DNA from: an uncultured Tidjanibacter sp.
GTDB taxonomy: Bacteria > Bacteroidota > Bacteroidia > Bacteroidales > Rikenellaceae
NCBI GenBank assembly: GCA_934663885.1
Contig: CAKUKW010000116.1
Coordinates: 1-6,639 of the forward strand
DNA: 6,639 bases
Direction: 5' to 3'
How positions within the stretch are numbered: the first letter of the stretch is position 1; each line of letters opens with the position of its first letter. Under the pieces are notes generated by a model. It saw only the letters and a program-made list of their open reading frames with translations. It was not told where the DNA came from and did not search any database. Below are positions 1 through 5,835 of this stretch, one piece after another. The position numbers and the translations under genes are program-made.

Positions 1-1333
1 AGCCTGCTCCGCCCGCGCCCAAATTCCTGTCCATCCACGTAAGCCCGGTTTCGGTGTCGGTTGCGTAAGTTACGGGTTCCGTTACCCAGATATGCCAGCT
101 CCATTTGATAACGTCCCCCACTTTGACACAGATGACCGCGTTGCCCGCGATGCCCGGTTCGACATATATGTAGCCCTGCCCCGAGTGTTCCATTACCTCC
201 ATTTTCTTTATTACTCCGCCAGCGCCTACCGGGGTATCGCCCCAAACCAGTTCGACGGTGCAGTTATCCGCCGTTACGCCGCCGAGTCCAGCAGCATCCG
301 CGCCCAGGTTGTAGCGGGGATCTGTGGCCTTGTTAGCCCTCGATAGCGGGATAAGAAAAGGGTTGCCGCCGGGTTCGGCCATGTAACTGTTTGCCTCCGG
401 CATTATATCCACACCTTCGGGCAGGTCGTCTTCCCAATCCGTAACCACCGAGGAAACTTTCAATCCCGTGCGGGTTACGGTAACGTGGTAAGTGTAGCGT
501 TTGCCGCTTTCGAAGGTGAGCGGAAGGGTGGATTTCCATTCCAGTACCGTATTGTCCGAAAGGGTTACGCGGATAAACGCCGTGCCGCCCGTTACGCTCT
601 GGGGAACCACCACGGCATCGTTGTAGCGCACGGCTGCCGCCGTGAAGTCCGCCGACGGCTCGGTGCTTAAAGTTATTGCTCCTGCAATGCCGCTTGCCGC
701 CACCATTGCGGCGCGGTCGGCCTGCACGGTCATATCCGCCGTTTTGGAGGGCCTGAAGTCCGCCGCCGTTTTAGTGCCGACTATCTCCACTTTCGCTCCC
801 GTAAGGACGGTTTCCGGTGTGCCCCCAGCAATGGCGATGCGCACCTTGCTCAAAAGGTGGTAGAACTTCATCGGTACGTTGGCTGTTGTCTTCGATACCC
901 CTTTGTTTACGGCGTAGAGCAGGTCGGATTTGTAGTAATCCGCCGCTGCCGTCTGGTCGGCCGCTACCGTGTGGGTAATGGCCGCCGGGAACGCCTCGGC
1001 CAATGTCCCCCCGCTGTGGATAGCGTAAATATCCACAGCGCCCGTCTGCGGGAAATACATCTGTACCCCGCCGGTAAAGCCGTCGTTACCGTCGCTGGTC
1101 AGCACATTGTTACCGTACATCGGCGCGGAGTTGGCTGCGTTGTCCACCCAGAACGCCACGCCCCGGCCTGCGGGAAATTGTGCATCCAAGCCGGTATGGG
1201 CGCGGGTCTGTACCTCAATTCCGCTCCTTAGACGGATAGGTACGAGACCGTCCGTACCATTGTCGGTTATCTCGTCCGCCGAGCATCCTGCCAACAGCAG
1301 GAGCGCGGATATATATAAAAAATGCTTTTTCAT
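1..1333 (-). CDS. Fimbrillin-family lipoprotein with C-terminal extension (3' end outside window)
   Basis: Reading leftward from an ATG at 1333, the frame stays open for 444 codons to the window edge, so the C-terminus is missing. It encodes a probable surface-anchored type V pilus subunit or tip adhesin. The N-terminus MKKHFLYISALLLLAGC is a lipoprotein signal with lipobox LAGC (Cys17). SADE follows, resembling the acidic export signal of Bacteroidota surface lipoproteins. Residues ~30-300 match the fimbrillin-like (Mfa-like) fold, with DIYA (101-104), KSDLLYA (135-141) and FYHLLSKVR (157-165). Arg44 in TRAHTG is a candidate protease maturation site by analogy with Porphyromonas FimA. After VTDWED (297-302) there is a further domain ending WSWHIWVTE...WMDRNLGA (411-440). 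That resembles the FISUMP-like tail of some Bacteroidales fimbrillin-like proteins and suggests a tip or adhesive subunit. It is a close paralogue of the gene at 1574-2518 and is probably the third gene of the same operon. Confidence 0.88.
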   Translation of the reverse strand, partial: MKKHFLYISALLLLAGCSADEITDNGTDGLVPIRLRSGIEVQTRAHTGLDAQFPAGRGVAFWVDNAANSAPMYGNNVLTSDGNDGFTGGVQMYFPQTGAVDIYAIHSGGTLAEAFPAAITHTVAADQTAAADYYKSDLLYAVNKGVSKTTANVPMKFYHLLSKVRIAIAGGTPETVLTGAKVEIVGTKTAADFRPSKTADMTVQADRAAMVAASGIAGAITLSTEPSADFTAAAVRYNDAVVVPQSVTGGTAFIRVTLSDNTVLEWKSTLPLTFESGKRYTYHVTVTRTGLKVSSVVTDWEDDLPEGVDIMPEANSYMAEPGGNPFLIPLSRANKATDPRYNLGADAAGLGGVTADNCTVELVWGDTPVGAGGVIKKMEVMEHSGQGYIYVEPGIAGNAVICVKVGDVIKWSWHIWVTEPVTYATDTETGLTWMDRNLGAGGAG

Positions 1334-1359
1334 TCTGAATCTGTTATTATTAACTGAAC

Positions 1360-1389
1360 CCGTTTGAATCTTCGGGGAAAGTCAAACGG
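1360..1389 (-). repeat. Intra-operon hairpin between small ORF and second fimbrillin
   Basis: CCGTTTGA (1360-1367) and TCAAACGG (1382-1389) are perfect 8-base inverted repeats. The 14-base interior can add a few more pairs (UUUC/GAAG). The minus-strand transcript has no U-tract after the stem, so a simple intrinsic terminator is unlikely. A processing or mRNA-stability element that sets the ratio of the two subunits is possible but inferred. Confidence 0.5.
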
Positions 1390-1398
1390 ATCAGTAGG

Positions 1399-1563
1399 TT
1401 AGTATATATTTATTTTTTCCCTTCCGCCGTCCTCCCAATCGTTTACGTCGCTGGTAAGATTGGCACTGGTGGCAAAACCCCTTTCCGTTTCTACATTAAT
1501 GACCTCTACCTGCGGGGATTGATAATATGTCGTGATCGGCTTGTGTTTTGTACTGTTTTTCAT
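1399..1563 (-). CDS. 54-residue protein of unknown function within the fimbrillin operon
   Basis: The frame runs from ATG at 1563 to TAA at 1399-1401. It begins only 10 bases after the stop of the upstream fimbrillin, with an AAAGGTGG stretch just before the ATG, so translational coupling is plausible. There is no signal peptide or membrane helix. The N-terminal half has the layout YYQSP-x-VEVINVE (residues 13-25) followed by GFATS (29-33). I recall this kind of pattern from short uncharacterised Bacteroidales proteins, but could not check it. The C-terminal part, LTSDVNDWEDGG (36-47) plus KINIY, aligns without gaps to the end of the upstream fimbrillin (VTSKVTDWDDGG plus PVDVN) and to residues ~292-310 of the downstream one. 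Function is unknown. A regulator, chaperone or assembly factor are all guesses, and it could also be a decayed duplicate of a fimbrillin 3' end given a new start. Confidence 0.62.
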   Translation of the reverse strand: MKNSTKHKPITTYYQSPQVEVINVETERGFATSANLTSDVNDWEDGGREKINIY

Positions 1564-1573
1564 GATTCCACCT

Positions 1574-2518
1574 TTAGTTTACATCTACCGGTGTCGTTCC
1601 GCCGTCGTCCCAATCAGTAACCTTGCTCGTTACGCTCAGTCCGGTACGGGCGTTCACGGTTACTTCGTAGGTGTACATTTTCCCGCTCGTCAATGCGAGT
1701 TCAGCGGGAAGCTCATAGGACATAAATTCCCCCGTAGCCAGTTCAACCTTGATAAAGGTACTTCCTGCCGGCACCGTCTGCGGCACTACTACCGCATCGT
1801 TATATTTGACGTTGGCCGCCGTGAAGTCCGTCGAAGCCTCGTTGCTCAAAGTTATATCGGCAGCGTTGCCCGTTGCGGCGATCATGGCGGCGCGGTCTGC
1901 CCGGTTCGTCATATCAGCGGTTTTGGAGGGTGTGAAACCGGCGGAGAGTTTCGTGCCGAGAATCTGCACTTTCGCACCTGCCAGGTTAGGTGAATTTTCC
2001 CCGGCAACCATTGCCACGCGCACCTTTGCGAGCATATGGTAAAATGTCAGCTGCACGGCGGAAGTGGTTTTCGACACGCCCCGGCGGGTTGCATAAAGCA
2101 GGTCGGATTTATAGTAATCCGCCTCCGCCGTCTGGTTGGCCGCTACCGTGTGCGTAACCGCAGCCGCAGGGAAAGCCTCGGCGAGCGTCGCGCCCGTATG
2201 AACTGCGTAAATATCGACGTTTTCCCCTGTTTCCGGGAAGAACATTTCCGTGCCGCCCGTAAAACCGTTTGCCGCGGTGGTCGTCAGTACATTGTTCCCG
2301 TAAATCTGTGCGGAAGTGGTCGCGTTATCCACCCAGAACGCCACGCTGCGCCCGGCGGGGAATTGTGTGTTCATCCCGGTATGGGCACGGGTATGATTCT
2401 CGATGCCGCTGATAAAGCTGATAGGGGTTTGGACTTCTTCTCCTCCGTTGTTCTTACTGCAACCTGAGAGGATCATCGCACAGGCGGCAATCGCTAAAGA
2501 GTAGTTTAACTTTTTCAT
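1574..2518 (-). CDS. Fimbrillin-family (Mfa-like) lipoprotein, probable pilus subunit
   Basis: This 314-residue protein is the first gene of the leftward operon. It is probably exported as a lipoprotein and assembled into a type V (FimA/Mfa1-like) surface pilus. Its signal peptide ends in lipobox LSGC with Cys20. Arg44 in HTRAHTG lies where the Porphyromonas FimA precursor is cut (Arg46), which would free the groove for strand exchange. Family-type motifs are VDIYA, YYKSDLLYA, FYHMLAKVRVA, KYNDAVVVPQ and the final VTDWDDGG (Trp303). Unlike the second paralogue it ends right after this motif with PVDVN, so it has the size of a stalk-type subunit. ATG at 2518 is chosen because it starts the signal peptide and has a promoter-like pair just upstream. 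No Shine-Dalgarno sequence is visible; the leader is A-rich, as usual in this phylum. The family is well supported, whereas stalk rather than tip role is inference. Confidence 0.92.
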   Translation of the reverse strand: MKKLNYSLAIAACAMILSGCSKNNGGEEVQTPISFISGIENHTRAHTGMNTQFPAGRSVAFWVDNATTSAQIYGNNVLTTTAANGFTGGTEMFFPETGENVDIYAVHTGATLAEAFPAAAVTHTVAANQTAEADYYKSDLLYATRRGVSKTTSAVQLTFYHMLAKVRVAMVAGENSPNLAGAKVQILGTKLSAGFTPSKTADMTNRADRAAMIAATGNAADITLSNEASTDFTAANVKYNDAVVVPQTVPAGSTFIKVELATGEFMSYELPAELALTSGKMYTYEVTVNARTGLSVTSKVTDWDDGGTTPVDVN

Positions 2519-2536
2519 GTAACTGTTTTTAGTAAT

Positions 2537-2568
2537 TAAAGATTATTTGGAATTGATATGCTCTCAAA
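2537..2568 (-). promoter_or_regulatory. Candidate promoter of the fimbrillin operon
   Basis: On the minus strand, TTTG (2568-2565) is followed after 20 bases by AATCTTTA (2544-2537). The Bacteroidota consensus is TTTG, 19-21 bases, TAnnTTTG. The -33 element is exact and the -7 element matches at about 6 of 8 positions as compared with TATCTTTG. Transcription would begin around 2530, giving a leader of roughly a dozen bases before the ATG at 2518. Confidence 0.45.
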
Positions 2569-2576
2569 TAACACAA

Positions 2577-2601
2577 CCGATACGGCAAAACTCCGTACCG
2601 G
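2577..2601. repeat. Inverted repeat in the divergent promoter region, possible operator
   Basis: CCGATACGG (2577-2585) and CCGTACCGG (2593-2601) form a 9-base inverted repeat with one mismatch and a 7-base spacer. The right arm also contains CTCCGTA (2591-2597), whose complement TACGGAG recurs at 2630-2636. The repeats lie just upstream of the fimbrillin promoter and between it and the regulator genes. They are candidates for a regulator-binding site, though no binding evidence can be read from sequence alone. Confidence 0.4.
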
Positions 2602-2726
2602 ATGAATTGTTTATTTGTCGGGATAAAATTACGGAGTATAAATTCCAGGCTCCTTGCACATCGTACAAATCTTAGGGACAATTCGTAAATCGGGGTATTT
2701 TTCTGTCCCTTTTCCGCGTAATTTTA

Positions 2727-2734
2727 TATCTTTA
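2727..2734 (+). promoter_or_regulatory. Candidate -7 element for the 7TM-HTH regulator pair
   Basis: TATCTTTA matches TAnnTTTG at all but the last base. A weak -33 element TCTG (2702-2705) lies 21 bases upstream. Transcription would start near 2741, only about 9 bases before the TTG at 2750 that I favour as the start of the first regulator. Such a short leader is unusual and makes both assignments tentative. Confidence 0.35.
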
Positions 2735-2749
2735 CCCGAAAAACCGGTT

Positions 2750-3943
2750 TTGGGTAATCAACTGAGTATAATCATATCTATATGGTGGTGGGTAGCCGTT
2801 TGTGCGCTCGCCAGCACGGTCTATATGGGTATGTTGGTCGGCGAAAGGTATAATCCCGCCGAGCGTAAACTCCAGAAGGCGGCGATGCTCTTTTTCGGCT
2901 GCTACTTCGTTAAGTACACCTCGTGGATTCTCTATATACAGCATCCGCCGGTATTCGCCGCACTCGCCCCCCTATTTTATCTGTCCCATACCACTACCGG
3001 AGCCGTTCTCTATTATATAGTTTTCCGGGTAACGACCGGGCATAAGCAGCGGGCATTCCCGCGGGTTAATATCGTTTTACCCCTCGTTATCCCTGTGATG
3101 CTCGGTATATGGATGCTTTTTATACCCTTTGGCGTGCCGCTGGGCATTGTGGAGGGCTTTCGAGAGTTAAATCCCGAATATCCTCTCTTCTCGCGGATTT
3201 TCGCCTCGCAAATGGCCGCCGAGGTATTATTCACGGCGGGCTACCTTTTATTATCGTTCGCAAGGATCGGGAAATATCGGCGTTCACTACCGGAGGCCAG
3301 CCGGGAAAAAGCGCAGTACAAACTGCGGTGGCTCGATGCGATGATAATAATTATTAGTCTTATGTGGGTACAGCCGTTCATAGCGAAGCTCACCTCTATG
3401 CAGTCCGTGTTAAATGCATTTTGGTTCCCCGTTTTGGGGGCGGCGGCCGTATCGGCGGTTATGGTAGTGCTGCTATACAATATCCAGCGGCATAACTATC
3501 CGCCGCTATTTATGAAGTCGAAGGCAAAGAGTGTTCCCGCGGCACCTGCATCGCGTATGGGGGAGATCATGCAGGAGCCTTCGATGCCGACGGGAAAAGT
3601 GCCCCTGGAACAGCTTTCCCGCAAGGAACTCGATAATTATTTCCGCCGGGAAAAGCCCTATTTAAGACCGGATTTGAAGCTGGGCATGCTGGCCGCGGAA
3701 ATGGGTCTGCGCAGGGATGAACTGTCGAAAGTGATAAACACCACCTACAACATGAATTTCAGTGCGCTGATAGCCACTTTGCGGCTGAAAGAGTTGGACA
3801 GGCTTCGCAAACAGGAGCGATACAAGGATTTGCCTTTGAGTAAGGTTACTCCGCTGGCGGGATTTCCCTACTATAAAAGTTACCTGCGGGCACGGAGCGG
3901 CGGCGGAACGAAAGAAAAAGCGAACGATAATACCGACTTATAA
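2750..3943 (+). CDS. Seven-transmembrane protein with C-terminal AraC-like HTH region (regulator 1)
   Basis: This is a probable membrane-embedded one-component transcription regulator. Seven hydrophobic segments lie at about residues 6-30, 42-64, 69-94, 106-132, 150-173, 195-214 and 220-245, counted from TTG 2750. A charged, proline-rich cytoplasmic linker follows, then an AraC-like DNA-binding region at ~294-380. The first HTH has KPYLRPDL, then LAAEMGLRRDELSKVI and MNFS. The second half, LAGFPYYKSYLRAR, is abbreviated and contains a proline, so it may bind poorly alone. The start is uncertain: the open frame reaches a TTG at 2654, just after an in-frame stop at 2639, and the first in-frame ATG (2825) would remove helix 1. 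TTG 2750 keeps helix 1 and leaves a short N-terminus like that of the next gene. The stop is 3 bases from the next ATG, so the pair is an operon. Target genes are inferred from the divergent fimbrillin operon. The ligand is unknown. Confidence 0.82.
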   Translation: MGNQLSIIISIWWWVAVCALASTVYMGMLVGERYNPAERKLQKAAMLFFGCYFVKYTSWILYIQHPPVFAALAPLFYLSHTTTGAVLYYIVFRVTTGHKQRAFPRVNIVLPLVIPVMLGIWMLFIPFGVPLGIVEGFRELNPEYPLFSRIFASQMAAEVLFTAGYLLLSFARIGKYRRSLPEASREKAQYKLRWLDAMIIIISLMWVQPFIAKLTSMQSVLNAFWFPVLGAAAVSAVMVVLLYNIQRHNYPPLFMKSKAKSVPAAPASRMGEIMQEPSMPTGKVPLEQLSRKELDNYFRREKPYLRPDLKLGMLAAEMGLRRDELSKVINTTYNMNFSALIATLRLKELDRLRKQERYKDLPLSKVTPLAGFPYYKSYLRARSGGGTKEKANDNTDL

Positions 3944-3946
3944 GAA

Positions 3947-5077
3947 ATGCAAACCGCGGCAATAGACAACCTTCTTGTACTGCTCACTCCGGTTTTCTCC
4001 GGGCTGTTCTGCATCATACTGGTGTCGCTGCGCTTCCCGGTGTGGGAAAAGCTGAAAGGATCGGGGCTGCGTGGCACATTGGCCCTCTATTACGCCCTGA
4101 TATGTTTTACGTGGGCTATGTCCGCTTTCAACGCGTACCGGCCCCACGATTTCGTGTACTACCGTATATTTTTGATACTGGCCGGGATGCTCGTCCCTGT
4201 GGTGCTGTACCGCTTTCTGTTCATCCTCACGCGGACTGACGAACTGGAGCGTTTCTCCCCGCTTCATTTCATTTTCCCGGTGGCCGTGTTCCTCGTTTAC
4301 GGGATATGGTCGCTGGCCGTCCCCCGCGAAGTTTTCCTTGGCACATCACTCTACCTGGAGCGATCCGTCGAAGGGTACGAAGGGTTCTATACGTTACTGA
4401 AAGCGGGATACCCGCTACGGACAGCCGTGGGAATAGTATATTCCTCCCTGAGTATTCTACGTTACCGCCGCTACCGCCGCTTTATGGCCGATTATTCCTC
4501 TGAACTTCGAGAGGCTTCCCTTTATTGGGTGCAGATATTCCTTATATTGTGGATCAGCTTTCTGGTCGTCCCTTTGCTCACGGTACGCTTTCCGTACAAA
4601 TCCTTGTTTACGCAACTGCGTTTGATAATTCCGGCCTTGATAATCTTCTTCCAGCACATTATCCTGTGCTTTAACGCCATACGCGGCAATTATGTGTTTA
4701 TACGGAAAACAGATGCAAAGGAGGCAGCGAAGAGTGCAGTGCCCGAAAAAACGGAGATCGCGGTACTGGATTTTAAGCGATACATCGAACAGCGCAAGCC
4801 GTACCTCAATCCGGGGCTTACGATAGCTGAACTTGCGACCGGACTTAATACCAACCGCACCTACCTTTCCGCGTTCATTAACCAGGCATACGGGATGAAT
4901 TTTTCCCAGTTTATAAACGAGTGCCGACTGCTCGAACTCGACCGTATAGTGGCCGACCCGGCCAAATCGCATTACAGCAACAGCGAGAAGATTTCCCTTG
5001 CCGGATTCGGCAGTTACGACTCCTACCGCCGGGCAATGAAATTACACGAAAAAAGAAAGTTGCTTAGTAATAAATAG
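3947..5077 (+). CDS. Seven-transmembrane protein with C-terminal AraC-like HTH region (regulator 2)
   Basis: This 376-residue paralogue of the preceding gene has the same architecture. Hydrophobic segments lie at about 8-29, 43-64, 70-94, 105-124, 152-172, 191-212 and 222-244, followed by a short linker and an AraC-like HTH region at ~275-365. The first HTH reads KPYLNPGLTIAELATGLNTN and then RTYLSAFIN, with MNFSQFINECRLLELDR after it. The second, ISLAGFGSYDSYRRAMK (349-365), keeps the classic AGF-x-S-Y-x-S-Y-x-RA signature better than regulator 1. No separate periplasmic sensor domain is present; the largest outer loop is probably residues 125-151. The ATG at 3947 follows the upstream stop by 3 bases with no clear ribosome binding site, pointing to coupled translation. 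The two proteins could work as a heterodimer or as a sensor/partner pair controlling the divergent pilus genes; that role is inferred from position. Confidence 0.87.
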   Translation: MQTAAIDNLLVLLTPVFSGLFCIILVSLRFPVWEKLKGSGLRGTLALYYALICFTWAMSAFNAYRPHDFVYYRIFLILAGMLVPVVLYRFLFILTRTDELERFSPLHFIFPVAVFLVYGIWSLAVPREVFLGTSLYLERSVEGYEGFYTLLKAGYPLRTAVGIVYSSLSILRYRRYRRFMADYSSELREASLYWVQIFLILWISFLVVPLLTVRFPYKSLFTQLRLIIPALIIFFQHIILCFNAIRGNYVFIRKTDAKEAAKSAVPEKTEIAVLDFKRYIEQRKPYLNPGLTIAELATGLNTNRTYLSAFINQAYGMNFSQFINECRLLELDRIVADPAKSHYSNSEKISLAGFGSYDSYRRAMKLHEKRKLLSNK

Positions 5078-5110
5078 CTGAAATCAAGCCATATAAAACA
5101 AGAGCATACG

Positions 5111-5157
5111 CCGAAAAAGGAAGAAAATATCCGAAACTTCCTTAGGATATTTCGGAT
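5111..5157. terminator. Interleaved inverted repeats; likely terminator region after the regulator operon
   Basis: Three perfect inverted repeats overlap here: AAGGAAG/CTTCCTT (5117-5123, 5137-5143), AAATATCC/GGATATTT (5125-5132, 5145-5152) and ATCCGAAA/TTTCGGAT (5129-5136, 5150-5157). CCGAAA (5111-5116) can also pair with TTTCGG (5150-5155), extending the first stem. Only some can form at once. On the plus strand the last arm runs into TTTAATG, a weak U-tract. On the minus strand the hairpin is followed by ATTTTCTTCCTTTTT, a better terminator tail. It lies 33 bases after the regulator 2 stop. Confidence 0.5.
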
Positions 5158-5305
5158 TTAATGACTATCTTTATGTTGAGTTATTTGACGTAGTGCAAAA
5201 CATTGTGGGTTACAGCAACTTAACCATTACTCAATCATTACCGACCCGTCAATCAAACTGCGCGTACATTCTGATTATCAATAACTTATTTCCCAAAATC
5301 CGGTA
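5113..5305 (-). ncRNA. Speculative small RNA between a minus-strand promoter and a hairpin terminator
   Basis: A minus-strand promoter-like pair at 5311-5341 would start transcription near 5304. No minus-strand frame of more than about 10 codons starting with ATG follows, and the U-rich hairpin region at 5111-5157 would end the transcript after about 190 bases. The evidence is positional only, with no match to a known RNA family, so the call is weak. Confidence 0.2.
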
Positions 5306-5310
5306 TTCTG

Positions 5311-5341
5311 TAAATATAGTGAAAGCCGAGCGCAGAGCGAA
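5311..5341 (-). promoter_or_regulatory. Minus-strand promoter-like block facing an empty region
   Basis: On the minus strand, TTCG (5341-5338) is followed after 19 bases by TATATTTA (5318-5311). This fits TTTG-N19-TAnnTTTG at 3 of 4 and 7 of 8 consensus-equivalent positions. The GC-rich spacer between the boxes stands out from the AT-rich surroundings. No gene follows it before the end of the regulator operon. Confidence 0.4.
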
Positions 5342-5357
5342 GGCAAGTTTTCTTGCC
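5342..5357. repeat. Small perfect hairpin GGCAAG-TTTT-CTTGCC
   Basis: A 6-base perfect stem (5342-5347 and 5352-5357) with a TTTT loop lies immediately upstream of the minus-strand -33 element. It could be an activator site, part of a dispersed repeat, or the end of a decayed element. Confidence 0.45.
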
Positions 5358-5620
5358 GGGAGCTATTCCAAGGCGCCTCCTATATTCTACAAATGTAACC
5401 GAAGCGGGATAAATAAAAAAAGTTTCAGGAACTGTTTTTGAATATGGGCAAAAATAAAAATCGCTGTAAATATGACACCCACAGCAACCTGCTTTTTATC
5501 CTGTGGCTTTGGGGGGAGAGGGAGCATTAGCGCTCATTTCTTCAGGTTGGTTTTCCCCTAAGAGCAGCACCTCACAACATAATTCGGAAGATACGGCCGT
5601 TGCCTTCACATACTGGAAAT
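5358..5620. other. Gene-poor intergenic stretch, no gene recognised
   Basis: No convincing reading frame was found here. It contains the palindrome AGGCGCCT (5371-5378) and a second copy of CTGTAAATAT (5464-5473; the first is at 5308-5317). It also holds the inverted repeats CCACAG/CTGTGG (5479-5484, 5501-5506) and CAACCTG/CAGGTTG (5485-5491, 5543-5549). The GGGGGGAGAGGGAG run at 5511-5524 is G-rich. This may be remnant or structured noncoding DNA, but nothing assigns it. Confidence 0.4.
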
Positions 5621-5657
5621 AAAAAACCACTTCTAAGCTAATTTGAGTGGTTTTTAT
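5621..5657. terminator. Bidirectional intrinsic terminator next to tRNA-Ser
   Basis: AAAAACCACT (5622-5631) and AGTGGTTTTT (5646-5655) form a perfect 10-base stem with a 14-base loop. With a one-base bulge the pairing extends into the flanking AAAT/ATTT. The stem is followed by T-rich sequence in both directions. It lies about 30 bases downstream of the tRNA 3' end on the minus strand and probably ends the tRNA transcript. Confidence 0.8.
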
Positions 5658-5688
5658 TTCAGTCCGCCCTGTGGGCATCCCAATTTTC

Positions 5689-5776
5689 TGGCGGAGAGAC
5701 AGGGATTCGAACCCTGGGTACCCGAAGGCACAACGGTTTTCGAGACCGCCCCGATCGACCACTCCGGCATCTCTCC
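5689..5776 (-). tRNA. tRNA-Ser (anticodon CGA)
   Basis: The minus strand carries a complete 88-base class II tRNA with an encoded CCA end. The acceptor stem GGAGAGA (5776-5770) pairs with TCTCTCC (5699-5693), with G as discriminator base. The anticodon loop is CTCGAAA, giving CGA, which reads the serine codon UCG. A long variable arm with a TTCG loop and GGTTCGAATCC in the T arm identify tRNA-Ser. The 5' part closely resembles Escherichia coli tRNA-Ser(CGA). The gene stands alone, with its own upstream promoter candidate and downstream terminator. Confidence 0.98.
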
Positions 5777-5835
5777 AATATGTATTACGGGCAACCGTTT
5801 GGCCGTATGATGCTTGCCATACCCGCCCAGACGTG

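Noticed and set aside
857..2467. Long plus-strand frames of 124, 153 and 143 codons opposite the fimbrillin genes
   Set aside because: They lie antisense to well-supported fimbrillin genes, and their translations are rich in Arg, His and Cys with no family resemblance. They arise from the GC-rich codon use of the real genes.
4457..4972. Minus-strand 171-codon frame opposite regulator 2
   Set aside because: It is antisense to a clear 7TM-HTH gene, with no signal, domain or ribosome site of its own.
5193..5441. 82-codon plus-strand frame starting at GTG 5193
   Set aside because: It has no ribosome site, low-complexity composition and no recognisable domain. It crosses the promoter-like and hairpin sequences, so it is more likely noncoding.
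5689..5776. tRNA-Ser as an attachment site for an integrated element
   Set aside because: I saw no direct repeat of the tRNA 3' end elsewhere in the window and no integrase gene.
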